Source: Magnetovibrio sp. PR-2 (GTDB taxonomy: Bacteria > Pseudomonadota > Alphaproteobacteria > Rhodospirillales > Magnetovibrionaceae). Taken from it: 64,000 nt of DNA. Made by a program: the position numbers and the translations under genes. The stretch spans positions 100,448 to 164,447 of the forward strand of contig NZ_JBAHUR010000009.1 in NCBI RefSeq assembly GCF_036689815.1. The letters run 5' to 3'. The notes under the pieces are model-generated. The model saw only the letters and a list, made by a program, of their open reading frames with translations. It was not told where the DNA came from and ran no database searches. Positions 15,760 through 24,742 of this stretch are shown here, in pieces; the stretch's first letter is position 1, and each line of letters opens with the position of its first letter.

Positions 15760-18279
15760 ATGAACGAAGTCCGCCGCACCTCCGTCACCGCTGCCCCGGA
15801 TTTAAGAGATGACACGGGCAACCTGCACTACGTGCCCGCGCCGTGCCAAACGGCCTGTCCCGTGGGCACCGACGTGCCGTCTTACATCGCCCACATTTGG
15901 AACGGGGACGTGGAAGCCGCGTTCGAAGCCATCACCGCCACCAATCCACTGTCCAGCATTTGCGGGCGCGTTTGTGATGCCCCGTGCGAACCCGCGTGCC
16001 GTCGTGAAGACAGTGACGGTGCAATCGCGATCCGCAACTTAAAACGGTTTGTGCTGGATCAGTTGGGCGATGAACACGCCCTTCCCCCGGTTGAAGTCAC
16101 GCAATCCGGGAGCGTCGCCGTGGTCGGTGGTGGCCCCGCGGGCCTCACGGCTGCCCAAGATTTAGCCGAAGCGGGATACGCTGTGCACATCTATGAAGCC
16201 AGCGACAAACTAGGTGGCATGGCAGTGTGGGGGATCCCGCGCTTTCGTCTGCCTGCAGGGGCCATTGATGCCGACATTGATCGCATGCTTAAACACTGCC
16301 CCGGTATTGAGGTTCACTTGAACACACCGCTGGGCCCGGACCTGACTTTGGATGACCTCAAAGCCAAGCACGACGCGGTGGTGCTGACCATTGGCGCGAC
16401 CCAAGGCAAGACCCTGGGCCTGGACGGTAAAACCCGCGACGATGTGATTGACGGTGTCGGGTTCTTGCGCCGCATCAACGCAGGCGAACGCCCAGAATTG
16501 CCAGAAACTGTATTGGTCGTCGGCGGTGGTGACGTGGCCATGGACGCGTGTCGTGCCGCCAAACGCATGCCCGGTGTCAAAGACGTGAAAGTCGTCTACC
16601 GCCGTGGACCCGAAGAAATGCCCGCACGCCGTGACGAGTTAAAAGGGGCCTTGGCCGAAGACATCGACATTCTCTACAACACTCAACCTGTTGCCATTGC
16701 CGATAAAGACGGCTTGGCGCTGCGGTGTGTGAAAACCGAATTGGGTGAGGCGGACGCAGACGGTCGTCGGCGTCCGGTCACCATCGAAGGCTCTGAACAC
16801 GATCTTGCGTGTGGCCTGATCATCACCGCCGTGGGACAAAAGGCCGACAGTGCCGAGCTCGACGCCAAGGGCCTGATGGATTGGGATCGTGTCAAAACCG
16901 ACTTCGCCACCATGCAGACACAAGACAGCCAAGTCTTTGCCGCAGGCGACGGTGCGTTCGGTGGTTCGTCCATCGTTGAAGCCATGCACCATGGGCACCG
17001 CGTCGCGTACTATGTCAAAGCCAAGTTGCAAGGCCGCGACAATCCGCTGCCCTACCAAACACCCTATCGCACCCGCGCCGTGGAAATCGCCCAAGACGCC
17101 AACTGGGAAACCACGCCACGCATCGAACAAACGTTTTTGGGCCTGGGCGACAACCCGACGCAGTTCGACGAAATCGAAGTCACGTACACGCTCGAACAAG
17201 CCAAGTGTGAAGCCGCCCGGTGTTTTCGCTGTGACGCGGAAACGGGATCGGCGGACTACACCGTTCAAGCGCGTGAAAACGTATTCAAGATGGCGCGCAC
17301 CGCACCCATGGATGCGGCAACGCAAAAAGACTTGTTGCAATCGCGCCTCGCAAACCGTGAAGACCCTCTAGCAGATGCGCGCGGTGGGCACTTTGACGAC
17401 TTGGTGTTTTTGCCCGCGAACCTCACACGTTTGGTGATTGACCCTTACCGCGAACACTGTGTCACCAAGCTGGACTTGGCAAACATCATACTCGGCCATC
17501 CGGTGATCGTGTCGGGCTTGGACACGGCACCTGACGATGTGCGCTCTGCCGTCACACAAGGTTTAGCCGACACGGACACCGCTTACTTTGGCGACAAACC
17601 TTTAGAAGGATCGGCCTGGATTCAGCCCATCACCACCACCCCGTCTGCGGAAGCGGACATGGCTGTAATGATGGACATCACCACGCCTCCCCCCGCACGA
17701 GCGCACGACACTCAAGGGTTAGCCGCCCGCGCGACGATTGAGACTGTGGAAGCGGTCATTGATTATGCCCTCGCCAACGGTCTGGACGCTGTCGTGTTGG
17801 ACGGCATGAACGGATTGAGCGTCGCCAAGGAACTTGACGGCGCGCCGGAGTTATCTTTGATAAGCAAAGCCATCGCGCACTTGCGCTCCATCAACCAAGA
17901 AGAATCTATTGACTTGATTTGGTTTGGCGGCGTGCGTACCGGAACGGATGTTGCGAAGCTGTTGGCTATGGGCGCCAACGCGGCCATCATCGGTGCAGCC
18001 TTTGGCTTTGGCATCGGCGGTCATGTCACAGATGCGGGCGAGCTTGCCTTTGAACGCGACTTGGACCGTGGTGAACGCGAAGAGCGCGCACGTGATTTGA
18101 TCACAGCTTTTTCAGCCGAGTGTTCCATGATGGCCAAGTGCACCGGCAAAACCAACGTGCACAACTTAGAGCCTGAAGATTTGCGCGCGCTAACACTGGA
18201 AACCGCAAAAGCCTTGAGCTTGCCTTTGCCCGGTCATGGTTTGAGCGGAACGGATTTCGAAGCGCTTGCCCGCGCTTAA
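15760..18279 (+). CDS. GltD-like NAD(P)H:acceptor subunit fused to a degenerate glutamate-synthase domain
   Basis: An 839-residue fusion. Residues ~25-110 carry the two-cluster 4Fe-4S domain of glutamate synthase beta subunits (CQTACPVGTDVP, CGRVCDAPCEPACRR). Residues ~120-440 are the FAD/NADPH oxidoreductase (VAVVGGGPAGLTAAQDL, VLVVGGGDVAMDACRAAKR, VFAAGDGAFGGSSIV). From ~500 to 839 the chain resembles a shortened FMN glutamate synthase barrel (FLPANLTRLVIDPYREHC, WFGGVRTGTDVAKLLAMGANAAIIGAA), but the intact CxxCxxxxC-P cluster motif is reduced to CSMMAKCTG. It likely feeds electrons to N-methylglutamate synthase, with the C-terminal domain perhaps docking. That job is inferred from context. 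The stop overlaps the convergent hupT stop by 4 bp. Confidence 0.75.
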   Translation: MNEVRRTSVTAAPDLRDDTGNLHYVPAPCQTACPVGTDVPSYIAHIWNGDVEAAFEAITATNPLSSICGRVCDAPCEPACRREDSDGAIAIRNLKRFVLDQLGDEHALPPVEVTQSGSVAVVGGGPAGLTAAQDLAEAGYAVHIYEASDKLGGMAVWGIPRFRLPAGAIDADIDRMLKHCPGIEVHLNTPLGPDLTLDDLKAKHDAVVLTIGATQGKTLGLDGKTRDDVIDGVGFLRRINAGERPELPETVLVVGGGDVAMDACRAAKRMPGVKDVKVVYRRGPEEMPARRDELKGALAEDIDILYNTQPVAIADKDGLALRCVKTELGEADADGRRRPVTIEGSEHDLACGLIITAVGQKADSAELDAKGLMDWDRVKTDFATMQTQDSQVFAAGDGAFGGSSIVEAMHHGHRVAYYVKAKLQGRDNPLPYQTPYRTRAVEIAQDANWETTPRIEQTFLGLGDNPTQFDEIEVTYTLEQAKCEAARCFRCDAETGSADYTVQARENVFKMARTAPMDAATQKDLLQSRLANREDPLADARGGHFDDLVFLPANLTRLVIDPYREHCVTKLDLANIILGHPVIVSGLDTAPDDVRSAVTQGLADTDTAYFGDKPLEGSAWIQPITTTPSAEADMAVMMDITTPPPARAHDTQGLAARATIETVEAVIDYALANGLDAVVLDGMNGLSVAKELDGAPELSLISKAIAHLRSINQEESIDLIWFGGVRTGTDVAKLLAMGANAAIIGAAFGFGIGGHVTDAGELAFERDLDRGEREERARDLITAFSAECSMMAKCTGKTNVHNLEPEDLRALTLETAKALSLPLPGHGLSGTDFEALARA

Positions 18280-19649
18280 GGCAACAGCGGCAACGTCATG
18301 GTTAGGGTTGAACCTTCGCTTGAAGTTTTTTCCACGACCAAGTCACCACCGTGTTCACGGACCAAGTCATAGCTGATCCACAGCCCCAACCCGGTGCCTT
18401 CGCCCACCACTTTGGTGGTGAAAAACGGATCGAAGATGTTGGGCAGGTCTTGGTCGGAAATGCCGCAACCGTTATCCGATACGCTGAGCGTCACACGCTC
18501 GCCTTCTACGTCGATGCGCACGCAGACATCAGGTTCAGCAACACCCTTTACAGCGTCCAAAGCATTGGAGGCTAAGTTCACAATGACTTGGTGAATGCGC
18601 CCCGAGTGCCCAGCGATCATAGCCATGTCTGGACCGGTGAAGTCGATTTCAATGGGCTTGGGGGCTGCGCGCTTGACCCAGCTGACAGCTGTTTGGGCAA
18701 TTTTCACCAAGTCAAAGGGTTCGGATTGCTCTGCCCCATTGAACGACAATCGGCGTAAATTTTTCACGATGTCACTGACGCGCGCCGCCCCTTCGAGGGT
18801 GCCGTCCACCAAGGGGTCAAGGTCCGACAAGATACGATCGATCTTCAAGTCACGGCGTAAACGTTTGTGGTTTTCACCCCCCACACTGTCCATCTTTTCA
18901 AAGTAGTCTTGCAAGCGCGCTTTATATTTATTGAGCGCGTGAATGTTGCCATTGATGAAGCTGATGGGGTTGTTGAGTTCGTGTGCAACACCAGCAACCA
19001 AACGGCCCAGGCTTGCGAGTTTTTCGGATTGAATCAGGCGTTCTTGGGTGCGCACCAAATCGGCGTGCGCTTTGTTGAGTGCTTGGTACGCACGGCGCAG
19101 CTCCCCCATGGGGCGGCCAATGATCACCACACCAGCTGGGCGGCCTTTGTGGTCAATGCGGATCGATCCGTTCATCGACACCGGATCGGTGCCTTCCCTT
19201 TGGTCTTTCGACTTCAGACGAACTTCGCAATAGTTCGTCATGGGCGATTCCGTTGGCCGGTAGAGGTTCTCCAAAAAGCATGCATCGGGATTGAGCACGA
19301 TCTCGGTCAGTTTTCGCCCCACCAGTTCCGGCGCATCAAACCCGGTTAAATCTTCGGTCGCTTTGTTGACCTGTTCGATGTAGCGATCGCTATCGCACAC
19401 GATCAACACTTCCGACATGGACGAAATCACACTGTCGATAAATTGGTGCGTTTCTTCCAGTTCCGTGTTTTTGCGTTCCAGATCGACATCGTATTGGATC
19501 AGGTCGGAATAGACCTCTTCCATTTTGCCAATGACTTCGACCCAGGCGGTTTCTTGCATGTCCGTTAGGCCAAGCTCGTGAACATCACTAAGCGCTTCAC
19601 CCAAACGTTCATTGCCGTCTTTGTTTTTCTGTAGAGTGTCGCTAGACAT
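18276..19649 (-). CDS. hupT: HupT-like PAS sensor histidine kinase of the H2 signalling system
   Basis: A 457-residue soluble kinase without transmembrane segments. Residues ~25-70 form a helical lead (coiled-coil-like YDVDLERKNTELEETHQFID). A PAS domain follows at ~70-185 (SSMSEVLIVCDSDRYIEQVNKA). HisKA has the phospho-accepting His in AGVAHELNNPISFING, and the ATPase domain has DNGCGI and GEGTGLGLWI. This layout matches HupT/HoxJ, cytosolic kinases whose activity is controlled by the regulatory hydrogenase HupUV. HupU and HupV are encoded upstream on the same strand and the partner regulator hupR is 11 nt upstream, so the assignment is strong. Confidence 0.85.
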   Translation of the reverse strand: MSSDTLQKNKDGNERLGEALSDVHELGLTDMQETAWVEVIGKMEEVYSDLIQYDVDLERKNTELEETHQFIDSVISSMSEVLIVCDSDRYIEQVNKATEDLTGFDAPELVGRKLTEIVLNPDACFLENLYRPTESPMTNYCEVRLKSKDQREGTDPVSMNGSIRIDHKGRPAGVVIIGRPMGELRRAYQALNKAHADLVRTQERLIQSEKLASLGRLVAGVAHELNNPISFINGNIHALNKYKARLQDYFEKMDSVGGENHKRLRRDLKIDRILSDLDPLVDGTLEGAARVSDIVKNLRRLSFNGAEQSEPFDLVKIAQTAVSWVKRAAPKPIEIDFTGPDMAMIAGHSGRIHQVIVNLASNALDAVKGVAEPDVCVRIDVEGERVTLSVSDNGCGISDQDLPNIFDPFFTTKVVGEGTGLGLWISYDLVREHGGDLVVEKTSSEGSTLTMTLPLLP

Positions 19650-19660
19650 GGTCGCACCCT

Positions 19661-21124
19661 TTAGTTGGGACGGGAGAGATCGTAACGTTGTAATTTAGAC
19701 CGTAAACCAACACGCGACAGGCCGACTTCATCGGCGACGCGAGAAATATTACCTTCATGGCGGGTCAGCGCTGCGCTCAAAATTTGGCGCTCCAACATCT
19801 CAACCTGCTCACGCAGCCCCAACCCAGGGATGGGGTTCCATTGATTGTCAAGCTCAACCATTTTTTCAATCATATCGTCCAAAGGCCCACTGCCGAGCAA
19901 GCGTTCGGACAGATATTCGATCCCCAACTCGGGACCATCGGACAGGGCCACCATGCGTTGGATTTCATTTTGCATTTCACGAACATTTCCGGGCCAGGGA
20001 TGCATGCGAAAAGCCTTCATGACATCGACGGTGAACGATTTATGTTCTGTACCGAACTGCGCGGTGATGGCTTGCAAAACCTTTTCGGCCAAGGGCTGAA
20101 TATCCATAGACCGTTCGCGCAACGGCGGTAAGTTCACCGGGAATGCGGACAAGCGATAATATAAGTCTTCGCGAAACCGCTTCTGGCGCAATTCCGTTTC
20201 CAAGACACGGTTCGTCGCGGCGATGACGCGCACATCCACTTTGCGCATGCGTTGGGAACCAAGCGGGCGGAACTCACCGTCTTGCAAAACGCGCAGCAAC
20301 TTCACCTGGAAGGCTGGTGACGTCTCCCCGACTTCATCCAAGAAAATTGTACCGCCGTCGGCCTTTTCGAACAAGCCGATGCGATCTTCATAGGCCCCAG
20401 TAAAAGCCCCTTTTTTGCAGCCGAACAGTTCGCTTTCCAAAAGCTCGTCCGGCAGAGCACCACAGTTTTCTGCCACAAACGGTTTATCGGCCCGGTCGGA
20501 ATTGTAGTGAATGGCGCGGGCCAAAATCTCTTTACCCGTGCCGCTTTCCCCGGTGATCAGCACGGAGATATCCACAGCCGCCCCCTTCGCCGCCAAATGG
20601 AGGACATCCACCATGGGGCTAGTAGGGGCGTGGATGATGTTGGAAAAATCGAAGTGCTGCTTCAGTTTGGTTTTGGCTTCGCGCAGATTCTTTTCCACCG
20701 AAGAGGCTGACTTTTTAATTTCCAATGAAGCATTCGCATTGGCGTTTTGCAGGTCCGCCAACTGGATTGCCCCGACCACTGTTTCCAACAGCTCGTCCGG
20801 GTCCCACGGCTTAGTGATGTATTGATAGATGCCCGCAGAATTCAGGCCCTGGATGATGTCATCGGAATCGGTATAGCCCGATATGATGATGCGAACCGCT
20901 TCGGGCCAGTTTTCCCGCGCTTTGGTCAAAAACTCCACACCCGTCATGCCGGGCATGCGTTGATCGCACAAGATCAGCTGAACGGATTCTGTCTCCAAGA
21001 TGCCTTCGGCTTCGGAAGCAGAGCTTGCACACAGCACTTGAAAGTCGTCCCCCAAAACGCGACACAGCGTTTCTTGGGACCTGACCTCATCATCAATCAC
21101 CAATATGATCGGGTCTTGCGCCAT
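19661..21124 (-). CDS. hupR: HupR/HoxA-like NtrC-family response regulator
   Basis: A 487-residue regulator: receiver domain at residues ~5-120 (VIDDEV, phospho-accepting Asp in LILCDQRMPGMTG, KPWDPDEL), AAA+ sigma-54 activator domain at ~165-395 (Walker A GESGTGKE, GAFTGA loop in CKKGAFTGA, GNVREMQNEI) and a Fis-type HTH at the C-terminus (NISRVADEVGLSRVGLRSKL). In R. eutropha and R. capsulatus the homologues activate hydrogenase genes, often in the unphosphorylated state. The intact GAFTGA loop implies work with sigma-54, which agrees with the -24/-12 elements found before hypB and hybO. It is encoded between hypE and hupT. Confidence 0.88.
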   Translation of the reverse strand: MAQDPIILVIDDEVRSQETLCRVLGDDFQVLCASSASEAEGILETESVQLILCDQRMPGMTGVEFLTKARENWPEAVRIIISGYTDSDDIIQGLNSAGIYQYITKPWDPDELLETVVGAIQLADLQNANANASLEIKKSASSVEKNLREAKTKLKQHFDFSNIIHAPTSPMVDVLHLAAKGAAVDISVLITGESGTGKEILARAIHYNSDRADKPFVAENCGALPDELLESELFGCKKGAFTGAYEDRIGLFEKADGGTIFLDEVGETSPAFQVKLLRVLQDGEFRPLGSQRMRKVDVRVIAATNRVLETELRQKRFREDLYYRLSAFPVNLPPLRERSMDIQPLAEKVLQAITAQFGTEHKSFTVDVMKAFRMHPWPGNVREMQNEIQRMVALSDGPELGIEYLSERLLGSGPLDDMIEKMVELDNQWNPIPGLGLREQVEMLERQILSAALTRHEGNISRVADEVGLSRVGLRSKLQRYDLSRPN

Positions 21125-21142
21125 GTGTATTCTCCCCCACTC

Positions 21143-22189
21143 TTAACAGATGCGCGGCAGTTGTTCGCCCGCCAGCCAATCCACCATGCGCGTTCCACCC
21201 AGACCGGTTTTCATGCGCACAAAGCAGCGGCTGTCTTCCAAGACTTCACCCACAATAGCCGCGTCTTTGCCTTTGGGGTGGGCTTGCATCACCGCCAATA
21301 AATCGTCCGCCTTGTCCGCCGGGCAAATGGCAATCAGCTTGCCTTCGTTCGCGACATAGAGCGGATCAAGACCTAAGAGCTCACACGCACTTTTGACTTC
21401 TGCGCGGATGGGCAAGTCTTTTTCAAACAGTTCCACCCCAACTCCGGACTGATGGGCGATTTCGTTCAACGTTGCGGCCAAACCACCACGGGTCGGGTCG
21501 CGCAGAACACGCATGTCCGGCACGGCCTTCATCATGTCTTCAACCAGATCACACAGGGACTGACTGTCAGACAGGATTTCAGTGGCGAAGCTCAAATTTT
21601 CGCGTTTGCTCATGACCGCCACACCATGATCGCCCAGGGTGCCGTTGACCAAAATTTTGTCGCCCGGTTTAGCCTGGTCTCCACACACGTCTACACCATC
21701 CGGCACCACACCGATTCCTGCGGTGTTGATATAGATGCCGTCACCGTGCCCGCGTTCGACCACTTTGGTGTCCCCCGTGACAATGGCAACGCCAGCTTCT
21801 TTCGCGGCCTCGGCCATGGACTTCACAATTTGGGCCAAATCAGACAGAGGAAAACCTTCTTCCAAGATAAAACCTGCGGTGAGGTAATACGGCTTTGCCC
21901 CCGCCATGGACACATCGTTGACGGTGCCGTGCACGGCCAAAGAACCAATGTTGCCGCCTGGAAAAAACAAGGGCGAGATGACGAAGCTGTCGGTGCTCAT
22001 CACCACGCGCCCCGGCGGCAATTGCACCATGGCCGCATCGTGCTCGCGGTTAAGCACGTCATTGTCGAAGGTTTCGAAAAACAGATCTTGAATCAGCTGC
22101 GCCATAGCGCGACCGCCTGCACCGTGGCTCATATCCACACGTCCGTTTTTGATATCGAGTGGACGGGATTTCGGTTTGTTCATGTTCAT
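21143..22189 (-). CDS. hypE: Hydrogenase expression/formation protein HypE
   Basis: HypE dehydrates the carbamoyl group carried on its C-terminal Cys to form the CN ligands of the NiFe centre. The 348-residue chain ends in PRIC, the conserved C-terminal Cys motif. ATP-site features include MSHGAGGRAMAQL, STDSFVISPLFFPGGNIGSLAV (here in two parts) and ANEGKL. The ATG at 22189 overlaps the hypD stop (ATGA) and was preferred over a longer in-frame extension that lacks family resemblance. It is in the run hypB-C-D-E-hupR-hupT. Confidence 0.95.
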   Translation of the reverse strand: MNMNKPKSRPLDIKNGRVDMSHGAGGRAMAQLIQDLFFETFDNDVLNREHDAAMVQLPPGRVVMSTDSFVISPLFFPGGNIGSLAVHGTVNDVSMAGAKPYYLTAGFILEEGFPLSDLAQIVKSMAEAAKEAGVAIVTGDTKVVERGHGDGIYINTAGIGVVPDGVDVCGDQAKPGDKILVNGTLGDHGVAVMSKRENLSFATEILSDSQSLCDLVEDMMKAVPDMRVLRDPTRGGLAATLNEIAHQSGVGVELFEKDLPIRAEVKSACELLGLDPLYVANEGKLIAICPADKADDLLAVMQAHPKGKDAAIVGEVLEDSRCFVRMKTGLGGTRMVDWLAGEQLPRIC

Positions 22190-23337
22190 GACGCCAAATC
22201 CTCCACCGCTTCGGCTTCGGTCCGGAAACGACCGTATGTCCAGTGTGCCGCACACGCCCCTTCGGAAGACACCATGCACGCCCCCATGGGATTGTCGGGG
22301 GTGCAGCTAGTGCCGAACAGGGAACAATCGGTTGGCGTTTTTTCACCGCGCAAAATCGTGCCGCATTCGCACAGCTTGTTTTCTTTGGGCGTGGGCAAAT
22401 CGACCATGAAGCGGAGCTCCGCATCGAAGTCGGAAAATTCGGGGCGGATTTTCAGCGCGCTCAGCGGGACCGAGCCCAAACCGCGCCACGAAAACTCATC
22501 GCGCAGTTCAAATACTTCGTTCACCAGGGCTTGGGCTTTGACGTTACCTTCGGCCGTCACAGCACGCGCGTATTCATTTTCCACATCTGCACGTCCGTCG
22601 TTGGTTTGACGGATCAGCTGCAAGACCGCCTGCATGACATCCAGCGGCTCGAACCCAGCGATCACGACAGGCTTTTTGTAATCCGTCGTAAACTCTTCAT
22701 AGGGCTTCATACCGATAACGGCACTGACGTGGGCGGGACCGACGAAGCCGTCCAAGATCACGTTGGGCGCACCTTCGGGCGTGTGAACACCCAAAATCGC
22801 GCGCATGGCCGCTGGGGTGAGCACGTGATTGCAATAGATGGAAAAGTTTTTGAGCCCCTTGGCCTGGGCTTGTTTCAACGCGACAGCCGTAGGCGGCGTG
22901 GTGGTTTCAAAACCGATGGCAAAGAACACCACTTCGCGGTCCGGGTTTTCTTCGGCGATTTTTAGCGCGTCGATGGTGGAGTACACCATGCGCACGTCGG
23001 CACCTTTGGTGCGCGCCTTGATCAAACTTTCGTACTTGGTGCCCGGCACACGCATCAAATCAGCGTAGGTGCACAAGATCACGTCTTCTTGCGTCGCCAG
23101 GGCGACCGCTTCGTCGACGCGACCCACGGGCAGGACACAGACGGGACAGCCCGGACCGTGGATCATTTTGACATTGCGTGGCAACAGGTCTTCAACGCCG
23201 TAACGCGCCAAAGCATGGGTGTGGCCACCGCAAAATTCCATAAAGCGGTAGATGCGGTCTGGGTCGGCCTCGGCTTTAATAGCCGTTGAAAGACCTTGCG
23301 CCAATTCGGCGTCACGAAATTCGTCGATGTATTTCAT
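22186..23337 (-). CDS. hypD: Hydrogenase formation protein HypD
   Basis: HypD is the iron-sulfur scaffold on which, with HypC, the Fe(CN)2CO unit is assembled. The 383-residue protein has the hallmark motifs FMEFCGGHTHALARYG, GPGCPVCVLPVGRVDEA, FFAIGFETTTPPTA and a C-terminal Cys-rich region (CECGTILRGEKTPTDCSLFGTSC, abbreviated here into its Cys pattern) that binds the 4Fe-4S cluster. Length is normal for the family. It overlaps both hypC and hypE by 4 nt, so hypC-D-E are translationally coupled. Confidence 0.96.
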   Translation of the reverse strand: MKYIDEFRDAELAQGLSTAIKAEADPDRIYRFMEFCGGHTHALARYGVEDLLPRNVKMIHGPGCPVCVLPVGRVDEAVALATQEDVILCTYADLMRVPGTKYESLIKARTKGADVRMVYSTIDALKIAEENPDREVVFFAIGFETTTPPTAVALKQAQAKGLKNFSIYCNHVLTPAAMRAILGVHTPEGAPNVILDGFVGPAHVSAVIGMKPYEEFTTDYKKPVVIAGFEPLDVMQAVLQLIRQTNDGRADVENEYARAVTAEGNVKAQALVNEVFELRDEFSWRGLGSVPLSALKIRPEFSDFDAELRFMVDLPTPKENKLCECGTILRGEKTPTDCSLFGTSCTPDNPMGACMVSSEGACAAHWTYGRFRTEAEAVEDLAS

Positions 23338-23573
23338 TGAGCCGCTCCTTGCACAGCCGCCTCGCCCATTTCAGCGAACAACTTCAAGGTTTTTTCAGCC
23401 TCAACGGGGTCAAGCTTTGCGAGCGCATAGCCCACGTGAACGATAACGTAATCGCCCAGCTCAACGCCTTCGACCAAGTCTAGGGAGACTTCTTTGACAA
23501 CGCCTTCCAACTCGACATCGGCTAAGCCGTCATCGCGCAATTTCACGACCTTTGCGGGGATCGCATGGCACAT
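23334..23573 (-). CDS. hypC: Hydrogenase assembly chaperone HypC
   Basis: A 79-residue HypC/HybG/HupF family protein. It starts Met-Cys-His-Ala-Ile-Pro, where Cys2 (after Met removal) carries the Fe(CN)2CO moiety and contacts the apo-large subunit. The rest fits the small OB-like barrel (LADVELEGVVKEVSLDLV, GDYVIVHVGYALAKLD). A second paralogue of this family, at 28250, lies in the hyb operon and may serve a different large subunit. The gene overlaps hypD by 4 nt and follows hypB after 13 nt. Confidence 0.95.
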   Translation of the reverse strand: MCHAIPAKVVKLRDDGLADVELEGVVKEVSLDLVEGVELGDYVIVHVGYALAKLDPVEAEKTLKLFAEMGEAAVQGAAQ

Positions 23574-23586
23574 GGGGTATCCTCTC

Positions 23587-24525
23587 TTAAGCGGTTTTGG
23601 CTGTTTTGTTTTGGACCAGCGTTATTTGTCGCTGTTCGATCCAGTCGTACCAGTCCTGAAGACCGTCGCCCGTGAGCGCCGACAGCTGGATGACTTCGAT
23701 ATCGGGATTGATGCGCCGTGCATATTCAATGCAGTTGTCCACATCGAACGGCACGTAGGGCAGCAAATCGGACTTGTTCAAAATCATCAAATCGGATGCA
23801 TGGAACATGTCGGGGTATTTGAGCGGCTTGTCTTCACCCTCGGTCACCGACAAGATCACAACCTTGGCGGCTTCGCCCAAATCAAAGGCGGCGGGGCAGA
23901 CCAAGTTGCCGACGTTTTCAATGAACAAAATGCCACCCGCGTCCAGCCCCCCACCTTCGCTGTCATCACGCTCCACCAGCTGTTCCACCGCACGGCCCAC
24001 CATGTGGGCATCCAAGTGACAGCCCTTACCCGTATTCACCTGAATGGCAGGTACCCCTGCGTCACGAATGCGGTCTGCGTCCAGTGCGGTTTGTTGATCG
24101 CCCTCGACCACGGCGACGGAGCGGTCCTTTGCCAAATCAGCTGCCGAACGCGCCAGCAACGTGGTTTTTCCCGAACCCGGTGACGACACCAAGTTAAGCG
24201 CCAACAGATCCAACTGGGCAAAACGGTCGCGGTTGTGATGGGCCAAGTGGTCGTTCTTGCCCAGAATATCTTCTTCGATTTGTACAATGCGAGCTTGGCT
24301 CATGCCCGGAACGTGCGCGCCGCCAATGCCTTTGCCGTAATGCAGATCGCCTTCACCGTCCACATGCTCGTGCACATGGTCGTGGTCGTGATGATGATGG
24401 TGATCGTGGCTGTGATTATGATCATGATCATGGTGATGATGGTGGTCATGCTGGTGATCGTGGGTGTGGCCTTTTTCGCCTTCCACTTTCACATTGTCTT
24501 CACCGCAGCCGCAAACCGTGCACAT
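23587..24525 (-). CDS. hypB: Hydrogenase nickel-incorporation GTPase HypB with His-rich nickel-storage region
   Basis: A 312-residue SIMIBI GTPase that inserts Ni into the large subunit with HypA. It begins MCTVCGCGE, the high-affinity Ni-binding CxxCGC motif. A very His-rich tract follows at residues ~20-62, holding 22 His in about 41 residues, which would store Ni or Zn. The G domain has the P-loop [14 protein letters not shown], a switch/metal site GCHLDAHMV and NKSDLLPY. Of two adjacent ATGs, the one at 24525 is chosen because GGGAG lies 6 nt upstream of it and abuts the other. A -24/-12 promoter lies 35-50 bp upstream. Confidence 0.95.
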   Translation of the reverse strand: MCTVCGCGEDNVKVEGEKGHTHDHQHDHHHHHDHDHNHSHDHHHHHDHDHVHEHVDGEGDLHYGKGIGGAHVPGMSQARIVQIEEDILGKNDHLAHHNRDRFAQLDLLALNLVSSPGSGKTTLLARSAADLAKDRSVAVVEGDQQTALDADRIRDAGVPAIQVNTGKGCHLDAHMVGRAVEQLVERDDSEGGGLDAGGILFIENVGNLVCPAAFDLGEAAKVVILSVTEGEDKPLKYPDMFHASDLMILNKSDLLPYVPFDVDNCIEYARRINPDIEVIQLSALTGDGLQDWYDWIEQRQITLVQNKTAKTA

Positions 24526-24559
24526 GGGCATCTCCCTTTTTTTTGATTGGCTCAGAAAT

Positions 24560-24575
24560 AGCAGAAACCGTGCCA
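24560..24575 (-). promoter_or_regulatory. Sigma-54 (-24/-12) promoter for hypBCDE-hupRT
   Basis: On the minus strand the site reads TGGCACGGTTTCTGCT, with GG and GC separated by exactly 10 bases. It differs from the TGGCACG-N4-TTGC consensus at one position. The predicted transcription start is about 24 nt before the hypB ATG. HupR, encoded in the same operon, has the GAFTGA loop needed to activate sigma-54. Confidence 0.7.
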
Positions 24576-24742
24576 CAGAGGCCTTCTTGCATGCCAAAAC
24601 GCTAAAGCGCTTTCCATTTCAGAAGCCTAGCTTCCACCTGCCCAAGAGTTAGCAAACAAAAAGCACTAAAAACCGACAAGTTAGTTGGCAGTCATAGTAA
24701 CTTACCTTCCAGCCAAGTCGAGTGATAAGTTAGTGTCAGGAC

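Noticed and set aside
22243..22965. Long plus-strand frames over the hyp genes
   Set aside because: Antisense shadows of hypD and hypE; the minus-strand products are unambiguous.
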